From Acinetobacter sp. HR7 (GTDB lineage: Bacteria; Pseudomonadota; Gammaproteobacteria; Pseudomonadales; Moraxellaceae), in the NCBI RefSeq assembly GCF_000773685.1, contig NZ_JPQO01000205.1, forward strand, positions 1 to 36,832: DNA of 36,832 bases, read 5' to 3'. The position numbers and the translations under genes were made by a program. Each line of letters begins with the position of its first letter. Within the stretch, counting starts at the first letter, position 1. The notes beneath the pieces were generated by a model that saw only the letters and a program-made list of their open reading frames with translations, ran no database searches and was not told the DNA's origin. Shown one piece after another: positions 17,547-26,455 of this stretch.

Positions 17547-17580
17547 AAAAAACCCATCTGCAATTAAGACAGGCTTTTTA
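17547..17580 (-). terminator. Probable terminator between the two small paralogues
   Basis: On the minus strand GCCTGTCT pairs with AGATGGGT (with G-T pairs), flanked by five A and six T. It lies 25 bases past the stop at 17605. The stem is weaker than others in the window, so the call is moderate. Confidence 0.6.
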
Positions 17581-17604
17581 TAAAAACCGCAATTCAGTTA
17601 TAAA

Positions 17605-17925
17605 TCAGAATAGGCTAAAACTTACATGCCCTTCATCATATTTGGCCGAACCGCCTTTTCTTGCTACATCATCCTGAATATTCTCATAATTTCCTCTTTC
17701 CAACTGTTCATCATCCGGCAGATCCAGCAGTTGACGCAAACGCTCGACATGCGTTGCCAGCTCTGCATCCCGGGTTTCCAGTGCCAGCGTAATCACATGA
17801 TGTGCATAAGAGCGGTCCTGCATCAGATACATCACATCAATTACTCGACTATTCACTTTTCTTAACCGTGCATACAACAGTGTTGCAATGGAAAAAACAT
17901 CATCACGACCGGATGTAATATTCAC
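17605..17925 (-). CDS. Small protein of unknown function, paralogue of the downstream gene
   Basis: A 106-residue soluble protein with a GTG start at 17925 and AGAGGG upstream. Residues 10-70 (FSIATLLYARLRKVNSRVID, VMYLMQDRSYAHHVITLAL, ETRDAELATHVERLRQLL) match the neighbouring 109-residue protein. The tail is acidic and hydrophilic. No known domain is recognised. The two genes clearly arose by duplication, and the conserved core has kept its Tyr-Ala-Arg-Leu-Arg and Arg-Val-Ile-Asp residues, which suggests a selected function. It lies divergent from rlmL, with a 237-base gap to the chosen rlmL start. Confidence 0.75.
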   Translation of the reverse strand: MNITSGRDDVFSIATLLYARLRKVNSRVIDVMYLMQDRSYAHHVITLALETRDAELATHVERLRQLLDLPDDEQLERGNYENIQDDVARKGGSAKYDEGHVSFSLF

Positions 17926-18043
17926 CCTATATCCCTCTGTAAAATAAAAGATTTAATCAACAAGTTCCTCTTGTTGATGCTGTGTAATTTTACATATCTC
18001 ATGAATTTTCAATTTGCTTTTTATACCAAGATTAAGAGCTTTT

Positions 18044-18049
18044 TATAAT
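18044..18049 (+). promoter_or_regulatory. Probable rlmL -10 box within a small inverted repeat
   Basis: A consensus TATAAT at 18044-18049 lies between arms AGAGCT (18035-18040) and AGCTCT (18054-18059), about 115 bases before the rlmL ATG. The -35 position has only a weak match, so this promoter is tentative. Confidence 0.4.
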
Positions 18050-18162
18050 TATTAGCTCTCACTGTAATGAGCCAGATTTATAAAAAATTCCACAGCTTTA
18101 ATAGCCAAAATACGGTAAACTTGGCGCAGTTTTTATTTATTCTTTTCCGGTCTCTCTATTTT

Positions 18163-20367
18163 ATGAATACCTCTTCACGTTTAAGCAATTATTGGGTCAC
18201 CTGTGCCGATGGTCTGGAAACCTTATTAGAAGAAGAAATCAAAGGTTTAGGTGTTCAGAATATTGAACGTTTCCCGGGTCGTCTGACCTTCAAAGGTACG
18301 CTGGAAAATGCTTACCGCATCTGCATGTGGTCACGTCTGGCATCACGCGTTCTGATGCCGATTCACACTCATGAAATTGAATTTTCCCATGATGCACGTG
18401 ATGTCGCTGAAGAGCTTTATGAAGGTGCAATCAGCTTCGACTGGTCGCTTATTTTTGCACCACAAAGTACCTTTGCCATCCGTCTACATGTCGAACGTGA
18501 AATCAAGGTCAATACCCAGTTTGCCACTTTGCGTGCCAAAGACGGCGTGGTGGATTCCTTTATGGAAGCTGTGGGTAAACGTCCAAGTATCGACACCAAA
18601 TCGCCTGAAATTACCATGTACATTCTGGCGGGTAAAAAAGCCCATACTTACTGCCTGGACCTGTCTGGTGACTCACTGCATAAACGTGGCTACCGTCGTT
18701 TCATGACCGAAGCACCAATTAAGGAAAACCTGGCAGCAGCGATTCTGCAAAAAGGCGGCTTAAAAGACTGGAATCCAGACATCGTGGTTGATCCAATGTG
18801 TGGTTCAGGAACATTTATTATTGAATCGCTGATGATCCTGACCGACCGTGCACCAGGTATGGTACGTCGTTTCGGCTTTAATGGCTGGAGTGGTCATGAC
18901 CATGACTTGTGGATGAGCATCAAAGCCGAAGCGGTTGAACGCCATAAAGCGGCTCTGGAAAACCCTTTGCCAAAATTCTATGCCTTTGATGCCGACTGGG
19001 AAGCAGTCAAAGCTACCAAGCAAAACATTATTGCTGCCGGTTTTGAAGCACTACTGGATCGTATCATCATTGAAGAACGCACCCTCTCGGATTGGCCAGA
19101 CTTTCAGGCTGAAGGCAAAAAAGTATTCTTCGTGACGAATCCACCATACGGTGAGCGTCTGGGTGACAAAGCTTCTAACCGTGCTTTGTACTTGGGTCTG
19201 TCTAATTTACTGCAAAAGAACTTCCCGAATCAGAAAGCAGCAGTCATCGCGGCGCAGGTGGAACAGGCCGATGTCCTTGCCTTTAACGATCCACAATTAT
19301 TGCGTTTGATGAATGGTAAACTGCCGATCTATATTCGTTTTGGTACAGTAAAACCTGCAGCAGTGACTCAGCCTTTCCTGGCCAACTGGCAGCCACAGCA
19401 ATTCGAGCCAATCGAAGGTGCAATGGAATTTGCCAATCGTCTGACCAAGAACATGCAGGCGCTACGTAAATGGGCTGTGAAAGAAAATGTATTCTGCTTA
19501 CGCCTGTATGATGCTGACCTGCCCGACTTTAATGTCGCGATTGACCTGTATGGCGATCGTCTGCATGTGCAGGAATATGCTCCACCGAAGAAAATCGATC
19601 CTGAAAAAGCCAAAAAACGTTTCAACCTGGCGCTGCAAGCCATTCGTGCTGTGACTGGTCTAGGCCGTGATGCCATCTTCATTAAAACTCGTGCCCGTCA
19701 GGAAGGTAAAAACCAGTACACTAAACAAAGTACTGCCTCTAAGCGCTTTATCGTGCAGGAGGGTCAAGCCAAGATTCTGGTCAACCTGACTGACTATCTG
19801 GATACCGGTCTGTTCCTGGATCACCGTCAGATGCGTCTGCGCATTTTCCGTGAAGCCAAAGGCAAGCATTTCCTGAACCTGTATAGCTATACTTCTACAG
19901 CAAGCTTGCATGCAGCACTGGGCGGTGCAGCAAGTACAACTAGTGTGGACTTGTCCAATACTTACCTGAACTGGTCAAAAGAAAACTTCGTCCTGAATGG
20001 TTTGACTGTAGATCATGCTGATCAACAACATCAGTTCTTTGCTTCTGACTGTTTCGAATGGCTGAAAGAAAGTCATGAGCAATATGACCTGATCTTTATC
20101 GATCCGCCAACCTTCTCCAACTCAAAGAAATTCTACGGCACTTTTGACGTACAACGTGACCACGTGTCCTTGATTAAACGTGCCATGAACCGCTTAACTA
20201 CCGATGGTACCTTATACTTCTCCAATAACTACCGTGGTTTCGAGATGGATGAAATGATTGAAGGCCTGTATGACGTTCAGGAAATCACTCATGAAACCAT
20301 TGGTCCAGACTTTAAGCGTAACCAGAAAATCCACCGTGCCTGGAAAATTACCCATCCAAAAGTGTAA
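18163..20367 (+). CDS. rlmL: Bifunctional 23S rRNA methyltransferase RlmL (RlmKL)
   Basis: A 734-residue fusion of two methyltransferases. The N-terminal part has a THUMP domain (about 45-155) and the m2G2445 enzyme, with the SAM motif DPMCGSGTFIIESL near 210 and the catalytic TNPPYGERLG near 325. The C-terminal part is the m7G2069 enzyme, with FLNLYSYTSTASLHAALGG near 570 and FIDPPTFSNSKKFYG near 645. The length matches the gammaproteobacterial fusion. The frame is open upstream to 18067, but MNTSSRLSNYWVTCADGLE at 18163 is the natural N-terminus, and the extension looks like non-coding leader. It is monocistronic with a strong terminator. Confidence 0.96.
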   Translation: MNTSSRLSNYWVTCADGLETLLEEEIKGLGVQNIERFPGRLTFKGTLENAYRICMWSRLASRVLMPIHTHEIEFSHDARDVAEELYEGAISFDWSLIFAPQSTFAIRLHVEREIKVNTQFATLRAKDGVVDSFMEAVGKRPSIDTKSPEITMYILAGKKAHTYCLDLSGDSLHKRGYRRFMTEAPIKENLAAAILQKGGLKDWNPDIVVDPMCGSGTFIIESLMILTDRAPGMVRRFGFNGWSGHDHDLWMSIKAEAVERHKAALENPLPKFYAFDADWEAVKATKQNIIAAGFEALLDRIIIEERTLSDWPDFQAEGKKVFFVTNPPYGERLGDKASNRALYLGLSNLLQKNFPNQKAAVIAAQVEQADVLAFNDPQLLRLMNGKLPIYIRFGTVKPAAVTQPFLANWQPQQFEPIEGAMEFANRLTKNMQALRKWAVKENVFCLRLYDADLPDFNVAIDLYGDRLHVQEYAPPKKIDPEKAKKRFNLALQAIRAVTGLGRDAIFIKTRARQEGKNQYTKQSTASKRFIVQEGQAKILVNLTDYLDTGLFLDHRQMRLRIFREAKGKHFLNLYSYTSTASLHAALGGAASTTSVDLSNTYLNWSKENFVLNGLTVDHADQQHQFFASDCFEWLKESHEQYDLIFIDPPTFSNSKKFYGTFDVQRDHVSLIKRAMNRLTTDGTLYFSNNYRGFEMDEMIEGLYDVQEITHETIGPDFKRNQKIHRAWKITHPKV

Positions 20368-20408
20368 TTTGATCATGCATTGACTTCTTTTATCACTCTG
20401 CTTTTCAT

Positions 20409-20437
20409 TTCTCCCTCTGGGAGAAAAAGAAAGAGGG
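20409..20437. repeat. Possible degenerate REP-like palindrome
   Basis: Perfect short hairpin TTCTCCC-TCT-GGGAGAA (20409-20425) followed by a G-rich run at 20432-20437, in the gap between rlmL and its terminator. It resembles the CCCTCTCCC/GGGAGAGGG intergenic repeats of gammaproteobacteria, but only one copy is in the window. Confidence 0.3.
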
Positions 20438-20470
20438 GGTAAATTGTGATGAAAGAAGTAAAAACAAAAT

Positions 20471-20500
20471 AAAAAAACCCAGCCTAGGCTGGGTTTTTTT
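20471..20500. terminator. Bidirectional terminator between rlmL and clpB
   Basis: A 30-base perfect palindrome centred on CCCAGCCTAGGCTGGG with A7 and T7 flanks. It sits between the converging rlmL and clpB genes and can end both transcripts. Confidence 0.94.
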
Positions 20501-20516
20501 ATTCCACTCTTATCGA

Positions 20517-23096
20517 TTAGTTAAGTTTCATCTTGTCGAACACCAGATGATCCCCTTCACCGCTGACCACAATGGTGTCGCCAGGATTGAACTTGCCTTC
20601 GAGGATGCTCTGAGCCAGACCATTTTCAATACGTTGTTGAATCGCACGTTTTAATGGACGAGCACCGTACAATGGATCGAAGCCTACATCAATCAACTGA
20701 TCGAATGCACTGTCTTCAACATTCAGACGCAAGTCGCGTTCTGCCAGGCGTTGACGCAGACGGTTCAACTGGATATCAGCAATACCACGAATCTGGTCTT
20801 TTTCCAGAGAGTGGAATACTACGATCTCGTCGATACGGTTAATGAACTCAGGACGGAAGTGTTCCGATACCGCATTCATCACCACACTACGCACTTCATC
20901 TTTGGTTGCACCACTACCCAATTCACGTACGTCGCTTGAACCCAGGTTTGAAGTCATTACGATTACAGCATTCTTGAAGTCCACGACACGACCTTGTGAG
21001 TCAGTCAGACGACCATCATCCAATACTTGTAGCAAGATGTTGAATACGTCTGGATGGGCTTTTTCCACCTCATCAAACAGGATCACACTATAAGGTTTGC
21101 GACGTACCGCTTCAGTCAGTACACCACCTTCTTCATAGCCCACATATCCTGGAGGCGCACCGACCAGACGGCTGACTGAATGTTTCTCCATGAACTCAGA
21201 CATATCGATACGTACCATTGCATCATCACTGTCGAACAGGAAGTTCGCCAAGGCTTTGGTCAACTCGGTTTTACCCACACCAGTCGGTCCAAGGAACAGG
21301 AATGAACCACTTGGACGGTTCGGATCGGACAAACCGGCACGTGAACGGCGAACCGCATTGGAAACAGCCACCACAGCTTCATCCTGACCCACCACACGGC
21401 TATGCAGGAATTCTTCCATATGCAGCAGTTTTTCACGTTCACCCTGCATCATTTTCGATACAGGAATACCGGTGGCTGCACTGACTACTTCAGCAATCTC
21501 GTTGTCGGTGACTTTGTCACGTAGCAACTTAGGTGCTGCAGTGTCTTCTGCTGCTTCGATACGTTCTAACTGTTTTTGCAGTTCCGGAATTACACCATAT
21601 TGATAACGTGCGGCTTCAGCTAGATCACCTTCACGCTGGGCTTTTTCCAGAGCAATACGGGCTTGATCCAGTTTCACCTGAATGTCTTTATTGCCCGCAA
21701 CCAGTGCCTTGTCTGCACGCCAGATTTCTTCAAGCTCACTATATTCTTTCTCAACTGAAGCAATCTGCTCTTCCAGATGTTTCACTTCACCTTGCGCACC
21801 AGAGTCCTCATCTTTTTTCACCGCTTCAAGCTGCATTTTCAGCTGGATCAGACGGCGTTCCAGTTTATCCAGTGCTTCCGGTTTAGAGTCCAGCTCCATT
21901 TTGATACGAGATGCTGCTTCATCAATGAGGTCAATGGCTTTGTCCGGCAATTGACGATCGGTAATGTAACGGTGCGACATTTTAGCTGCTGCGATAATTG
22001 CAGAGTCAAGAATCTGTACACCGTGGTGCGTTGCATAACGGTCTTTCAAACCACGCAGAATCGCAATGGTATCTTCTACGCTTGGTTCATCCACCAATAC
22101 TTTCTGGAAACGACGCTCTAAGGCTGCATCTTTTTCAATGTACTGACGGTATTCATCCAGTGTAGTTGCACCTACACAGCGTAGCTCACCACGTGCCAGT
22201 GCCGGTTTCAGCATGTTACCAGCATCCATGGCACCATCACCTTTACCAGCACCGACTAATGTGTGCAGCTCATCGATGAACAGGATGATTTCACCTTCGT
22301 GTTTCGCTAGGTCTTTCAGAACAGCTTTTAGTCGTTCCTCAAATTCACCACGGTATTTGGCACCGGCCAGCAATGAACCCAAGTCCAGAGACAAGACACG
22401 TTTGCCTTTCAGGCCTTCTGGCACTTCACCATTCACAATACGTTGTGCCAAGCCTTCAACAATGGCGGTTTTACCAACACCTGGTTCACCAATCAGCACC
22501 GGGTTATTTTTGGTACGGCGTGACAGAACCTGAATGGTACGACGGATTTCATCGTCACGACCAATCACTGGATCCAGCTTGCCTTGTAGCGCACGTTCAG
22601 TCAGGTCAATCGTATATTTATTCAGGGAATCACGCTGATCTTCATGACTATTGCTCATGACTTTCTCATTGCCTCGAATTTGATTAATCACTTGTTTCAG
22701 GGCATCTGCCTTCACGCCCACATTATTTAAAATATTTTTGGTCGTACCTGTTTCAGCCAGCGCCAGTAACACCCAGTCTGTCGACAGGAACTCATCTCCG
22801 GCTTTCTGGGCAAAGCTATCTGCCAGATGCAAAGCTTTGGCCGCTTCAGGACTCAGGTTAATATCACCGGTGTTATGACTTAAGGTCGGGGCATCTTTCA
22901 GGGCTTGTTGCAGCTTGCTCTGCAAGTCACGCAGATTCGCTCCAGCCTGTTGCAGCATGCTGACATTGGAGTTTTCATCCAGCAGGGTTGCCAGAATATG
23001 GATACCGTCTATAGAAGCATGGTCCTTGGACATGGCCAGGGATTGTGCATCAGAAAGCGTTTGCTGCAGGCGATTTGTAAATTTCTCAAAGCGCAT
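20517..23096 (-). CDS. clpB: ClpB disaggregase (Hsp104-type AAA+ chaperone)
   Basis: An 859-residue hexameric ATPase that, with DnaK, extracts polypeptides from aggregates after heat stress. The N-terminal domain is at 1-145. NBD1 has Walker [11 protein letters not shown] near 205 and Walker B ILFIDELH near 272. The coiled-coil middle domain runs from about 410 to 525 ([17 protein letters not shown] onward). NBD2 has Walker [11 protein letters not shown] near 604 and Walker B VILFDEVE near 672. The length is that of full ClpB rather than ClpA. The ATG at 23096 follows GTGAGGAA. A near-consensus sigma-32 promoter is 40-67 bases upstream. It is monocistronic. Confidence 0.98.
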   Translation of the reverse strand: MRFEKFTNRLQQTLSDAQSLAMSKDHASIDGIHILATLLDENSNVSMLQQAGANLRDLQSKLQQALKDAPTLSHNTGDINLSPEAAKALHLADSFAQKAGDEFLSTDWVLLALAETGTTKNILNNVGVKADALKQVINQIRGNEKVMSNSHEDQRDSLNKYTIDLTERALQGKLDPVIGRDDEIRRTIQVLSRRTKNNPVLIGEPGVGKTAIVEGLAQRIVNGEVPEGLKGKRVLSLDLGSLLAGAKYRGEFEERLKAVLKDLAKHEGEIILFIDELHTLVGAGKGDGAMDAGNMLKPALARGELRCVGATTLDEYRQYIEKDAALERRFQKVLVDEPSVEDTIAILRGLKDRYATHHGVQILDSAIIAAAKMSHRYITDRQLPDKAIDLIDEAASRIKMELDSKPEALDKLERRLIQLKMQLEAVKKDEDSGAQGEVKHLEEQIASVEKEYSELEEIWRADKALVAGNKDIQVKLDQARIALEKAQREGDLAEAARYQYGVIPELQKQLERIEAAEDTAAPKLLRDKVTDNEIAEVVSAATGIPVSKMMQGEREKLLHMEEFLHSRVVGQDEAVVAVSNAVRRSRAGLSDPNRPSGSFLFLGPTGVGKTELTKALANFLFDSDDAMVRIDMSEFMEKHSVSRLVGAPPGYVGYEEGGVLTEAVRRKPYSVILFDEVEKAHPDVFNILLQVLDDGRLTDSQGRVVDFKNAVIVMTSNLGSSDVRELGSGATKDEVRSVVMNAVSEHFRPEFINRIDEIVVFHSLEKDQIRGIADIQLNRLRQRLAERDLRLNVEDSAFDQLIDVGFDPLYGARPLKRAIQQRIENGLAQSILEGKFNPGDTIVVSGEGDHLVFDKMKLN

Positions 23097-23135
23097 TCTT
23101 GTTATTCCTCACAACAAATTTTCAACTTAATTCAT

Positions 23136-23163
23136 ATATGGGAGCAGGCGCATAAATTTCAAA
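23136..23163 (-). promoter_or_regulatory. Sigma-32 heat-shock promoter of clpB
   Basis: On the minus strand TTTGAAA (complement of 23157-23163), a 14-base spacer and CCCATAT (complement of 23136-23142) match the heat-shock consensus CTTGAAA-N11-16-CCCATnT at all but the first base. It ends 40 bases before the clpB ATG. RpoH is encoded in the same window. Confidence 0.88.
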
Positions 23164-23353
23164 TAAAATTTTATATATTTTTCAAAAGCTTAATAAAATA
23201 ATCACATAGTCTTCAATATTAATATTGGTCTTCTAGGAAAAGATTTCAAGTGAGCGAAAGTAGAATTTTTATAGAGAGGATGAACTATTAATATCTTATT
23301 CAATTAACTTTAATATTTAACTACTCGACATAAAATAGACTGATGTTTAAAAG

Positions 23354-23713
23354 TTATTGTAACCATTCCACCAGATGTAATACTTTCTTGAGTCCCTTCT
23401 CGGTTTGCATGAGTGATCTAGGTGTTTGATGATTCAGAAGCCTATTGGGCGAATCGATAAAACGGCGCATCCAGTTTAAGTCACCACCATTCAGGCTAAA
23501 TAGCTCTCGATAGATACAAACCAAAGTTAAAGCCCGTTCTCCTTCTGCTGCATTTGGATCCAATCCATCTTCCTTTAGGGTTAAAGATAATTCTGTTTCA
23601 GATATACCTAGAATCAATGCAAGCTCGGAGTCTTTCAGTTGCAACTGTTCAGCCAAGTTGAATACTGCTTTCGCTAATACCTTGGATTTTGAAATATTTG
23701 TTTCACTATTCAT
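23354..23713 (-). CDS. Xre/MbcA/ParS (DUF2384) antitoxin-like protein, no toxin beside it
   Basis: A 119-residue protein with an N-terminal Xre-like helix-turn-helix (about 20-55, LAEQLQLKDSELALILGISE) and a C-terminal MbcA/ParS/Xre toxin-binding domain (about 60-118). The latter shows the usual pattern: FSLNGGDLNWMRRFIDSPN, then RSLMQTEKGLKKVLHLVEWL. Such proteins normally bind and neutralise a RES-domain NAD-degrading toxin encoded next to them. Here the neighbours are clpB and an aldo/keto reductase, and no RES gene is seen. It may be a solitary regulator, or an antitoxin whose toxin was lost or lies elsewhere. The ribosome site is poor and the flanks are AT-rich. Confidence 0.78.
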   Translation of the reverse strand: MNSETNISKSKVLAKAVFNLAEQLQLKDSELALILGISETELSLTLKEDGLDPNAAEGERALTLVCIYRELFSLNGGDLNWMRRFIDSPNRLLNHQTPRSLMQTEKGLKKVLHLVEWLQ

Positions 23714-23811
23714 TTTTATAAAGTTATGTTCATGAGTCTTGTTTTGATTATGCGGCTTTTATTCTTTGCCAGCTATGTCGTTTATCATCAAATTTAATCA
23801 CTTATACAAAT

Positions 23812-23839
23812 AAAAATGCCCTCCCTTGGAGGACATTTA
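23812..23839 (-). terminator. Intrinsic terminator of the aldo/keto reductase gene
   Basis: Stem ATGTCCTCC/GGAGGGCAT with a three-base loop (23816-23836), followed by five T on the minus strand. It lies 20 bases past the stop at 23858. Confidence 0.9.
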
Positions 23840-23857
23840 AAACTAATACTTGAACAA

Positions 23858-24907
23858 TTATGGCGCCGGGTTTGGCTGCTGACGGTGAATCGCTTCAATG
23901 CCCTGCAAAACTTCTTCAGACAGATCTACATCAAAGGCCTGTATATTTTCTTTCAGCTGATCCAGATTGGTTGCACCAATAATGGTACTGGTCACAAAGA
24001 ACTGTTGCTTGATGAAAGCGAGCGCCAGTTGGGTCAATGTCAGACCATGCTTTTCAGCCAGCTGTGCATATTGCTCGACGGCCCATTCACTTTCCGGATT
24101 GCTATAGCGGCTAAAGCGAGAGAATAGGGTGACACGTGCATTGGCTGGACGGGCACCATGACGGAATTTACCAGTCAGATAACCAAAGGCTAGCGGAGAA
24201 TATGCCAATAAACCCACCCCTTCATATTTGGCAATTTCCGACATGCCAATTTCATAAATCCGGTTTAACAGGCTGTATGGATTTTGCACGCTAACAAATT
24301 TGGATAGACCCAATTTTTCTGCCAGATGCAAGAATTTCATGGTGCCCCACGGCGTTTCATTGGACAGGCCGATATAACGGATACGGCCTTTTTTAATCTC
24401 ATCATGCAAAGCCGTCAGAGTTTCTTCCAGATCCGTCACTGCACGATCTTCTGCCGCTTCCACATTACCATAACCCAGTTTGCCAAAGAAGTTGGTTGGT
24501 CGTTGTGGCCAGTGTAGTTGGTACAGGTCGATATAATCGGTTTGCAGGCGTGACAGTGAATTATCAATTGCAGAAGAAATCTCTGAAGCTACAAAGCGAG
24601 TTTGACCATCACGGATATGACTACCGCCTTGGGAAGGACCAGCAATTTTAGAAGCTAAAAATAGCTTGTCACGGCCACCACGTGAAGCAATCCAGTTACC
24701 GATAATGCGCTCTGTCGCGCCCTGAGTTTCCGGTTTTGGCGGTACGGGATACATCTCTGCGGTATCCCAGAAATACAGCCCCTGATCCAGTGCATAGTCC
24801 AGTTGTTCAAAGGCTTCGTCTTGAGTATTTTGTTCACCAAAAGTCATGGTGCCCAGACAAATTTCTGGAAGTAAAATGCCGGTATCTGCAAGTGGTTTAA
24901 ATTGCAT
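23858..24907 (-). CDS. Aldo/keto reductase, Tas-like
   Basis: A 349-residue TIM-barrel NADPH-dependent oxidoreductase. The start LADTGILLPEICLGTMTFGE, the FWDTAEMYP segment with the catalytic Asp and Tyr (about residues 48-54), the ASKIAG lysine strand near 87 and LYQLHWPQRP near 125 follow the Tas/YajO branch. In that branch a PVPP-like insertion after the tyrosine is typical. The C-terminal cofactor-binding segment reads TSTIIGATNLDQLKENI. The ATG follows CAGGGA. It is a single gene with its own terminator. The physiological substrate is unknown; the E. coli relative Tas was found by complementing a tyrosine requirement. Confidence 0.9.
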   Translation of the reverse strand: MQFKPLADTGILLPEICLGTMTFGEQNTQDEAFEQLDYALDQGLYFWDTAEMYPVPPKPETQGATERIIGNWIASRGGRDKLFLASKIAGPSQGGSHIRDGQTRFVASEISSAIDNSLSRLQTDYIDLYQLHWPQRPTNFFGKLGYGNVEAAEDRAVTDLEETLTALHDEIKKGRIRYIGLSNETPWGTMKFLHLAEKLGLSKFVSVQNPYSLLNRIYEIGMSEIAKYEGVGLLAYSPLAFGYLTGKFRHGARPANARVTLFSRFSRYSNPESEWAVEQYAQLAEKHGLTLTQLALAFIKQQFFVTSTIIGATNLDQLKENIQAFDVDLSEEVLQGIEAIHRQQPNPAP

Positions 24908-25056
24908 GAATAATCCCTGTCTGTTCTAAGTCAGCTTGTATAAATGAAGCTTATAAATATAAAGTGTGCTTAGAGTATAGAAGGAAAGTGATAGGCTGAA
25001 ATCATCTTTTCTGAGAAGTTTGTTCTTATTTGTGATGATGAATTTTCAGCAGGCAT

Positions 25057-25086
25057 AAAAAAGCAAACCCGAAGGCTTGCTCTTTT
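25057..25086 (-). terminator. Intrinsic terminator of the vfr-like gene
   Basis: Stem AGCAAGCC/GGTTTGCT (25062-25069 with 25074-25081) closed by a UUCG tetraloop and followed on the minus strand by six T. It lies 20 bases past the stop at 25101. Confidence 0.92.
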
Positions 25087-25100
25087 CTAGTATCTGAATT

Positions 25101-25808
25101 TTATTCTTCTTCAAACTCTTCTTCAGCCGGTGCTTCATTCTCTTCTAGTGAAGCATCAAAAATCAAAATTGCTTTACCGTCGGTCTCGATCATGCCTTGC
25201 TCTTCTAAAGTTTTCAGGACACGGCCCACCATTTCACGGGAACAGCCCACGATACGGCCAATTTCCTGACGGGTAATCCGGATCTGACGACCATTTGGCA
25301 AGATCATCGCTTCAGGCTGAGCAGACAGATCGATCAGGCAGCGTGCAATACGGCCAGACACATCGATAAATGCCAGGTCAGTCACTTTACGGGTGGTATT
25401 TTTCAGACGGCGAACCAGCTGGGCAAATACCGCATAACTTAAGTCAGGATATTGCTTGCTCAGTTCATGAAAATTTTCGTAGCTAATCTCGGCAATTTCA
25501 CAAACGTCACGTGTACGCACTTCTGCAGTACGTTGTGGATTTGCTTCGAATAAGCCCATTTCCCCAAAGAAGTCACCTGCGTTCAAATACGCTACGACAA
25601 TTTCACGCTCATCATCTTCACGAAGAATGATCGATACAGACCCCTTCAGAATCAAATATAAAGATTTGGATTCTGTTCCTGCATCAACGATCGTTGTACG
25701 TTTTGGGTAACGATTAATATATGCACGTTTTAATAATGCTTTCACCGATTCTGGCAGTTGGCCCGGAGACAGCGCATCTGTGCTTAATTGTGAAAAGTTT
25801 GAAGTCAT
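25101..25808 (-). CDS. vfr: Crp/Vfr-family cAMP-binding transcription regulator
   Basis: A 235-residue Crp-type regulator. The cyclic-nucleotide-binding domain (about 20-135) has the phosphate-binding cassette FGEMGLFEANPQRTAEVRT near 84-102, as in cAMP-binding Crp/Vfr. The long C-helix precedes a winged helix with recognition segment RQEIGRIVGCSREMVGRVLK near 178-197, close to that of Vfr. An unusually acidic tail follows (EENEAPAEEEFEEE), longer than in E. coli Crp. The gene is divergent from a YhfA-type OsmC gene, the arrangement also known for E. coli crp-yhfA. Vfr/Crp function is the best call; the acidic tail may be lineage-specific. Confidence 0.9.
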   Translation of the reverse strand: MTSNFSQLSTDALSPGQLPESVKALLKRAYINRYPKRTTIVDAGTESKSLYLILKGSVSIILREDDEREIVVAYLNAGDFFGEMGLFEANPQRTAEVRTRDVCEIAEISYENFHELSKQYPDLSYAVFAQLVRRLKNTTRKVTDLAFIDVSGRIARCLIDLSAQPEAMILPNGRQIRITRQEIGRIVGCSREMVGRVLKTLEEQGMIETDGKAILIFDASLEENEAPAEEEFEEE

Positions 25809-25955
25809 GCTAACAGTTCCAAATAAGGATAATTTTTAGATCGCACAAGACCTAATATGAACTTGTCACACAGTGGGAATGAAATTCCTTATCAACCCAA
25901 TTTATGTTAGTGTACAGTTACTTCGTAAATTTATAGCTTTTTTTAGGTAGTTGCA

Positions 25956-26378
25956 ATGCAAACAAGTGTACATTGGCTAGAGAATGTTGCTTTTGAGGCA
26001 AAAACTCAGAGTGGTCATACTGTGGTAATGGATGGCTCGCCAGAATACGGCGGTGAGAACCGTGGTCCTCGCCCAATGGAACTGATTTTGACTGGTCTGG
26101 GTGGTTGTGCTTCGTTTGATATTGTCACTATTTTAAAGAAAGCGCGTCAGGAGATTACTGACGTTCGCTGTGAACTGAAAGCGGAACGTGCGGATGCCAT
26201 TCCTGCGGTATTTACGAAGATTCACCTGCATTTTGTGGTGACCGGTAAAGGCATTAAAGAAAAACAAGTCGCTAAAGCCGTAGAACTGTCTGCAGAAAAA
26301 TACTGTTCTGCTAGCAAAATGCTGTCTGATGGCGGTGTAGAAATCACTCACGATTTTGAAATTATTGAAGCTGAATAA
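25956..26378 (+). CDS. OsmC-family protein (YhfA-like)
   Basis: A 140-residue OsmC-superfamily protein. The two conserved cysteines are in the usual places, GLGGCASFDI near residue 51 and KYCSASKML near 112. PEYGGENRGPRPMELIL precedes the first helix. True OsmC/Ohr peroxidases use this cysteine pair to reduce organic hydroperoxides. The YhfA branch has no settled substrate. It is divergent from the vfr-like gene across a 147-base gap, as yhfA is from crp in E. coli. It ends in a strong terminator shared with the converging phosphatase gene. Confidence 0.9.
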   Translation: MQTSVHWLENVAFEAKTQSGHTVVMDGSPEYGGENRGPRPMELILTGLGGCASFDIVTILKKARQEITDVRCELKAERADAIPAVFTKIHLHFVVTGKGIKEKQVAKAVELSAEKYCSASKMLSDGGVEITHDFEIIEAE

Positions 26379-26393
26379 TTCAGCTCATATAAA

Positions 26394-26426
26394 AAGAAAG
26401 CGGTCCAGGTGGCCGCTTTTTCTTTC
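26394..26426. terminator. Terminator after the OsmC gene
   Basis: Stem AGCGGTC/GGCCGCT (26399-26405 with 26411-26417) with a five-base loop, then five T and a further T-rich stretch on the plus strand. The AAAAAGAAAG flank makes it usable in the other direction for the converging phosphatase gene. Confidence 0.88.
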
Positions 26427-26455
26427 TCTAAAAAATACTTTTGTAGAGAATTTAC

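Noticed and set aside
25860..25955. Possible Crp-type site in the vfr-osmC gap
   Set aside because: Only one half-site (TGTGA-like) is present and the second half does not fit, so autoregulation is not supported from sequence.
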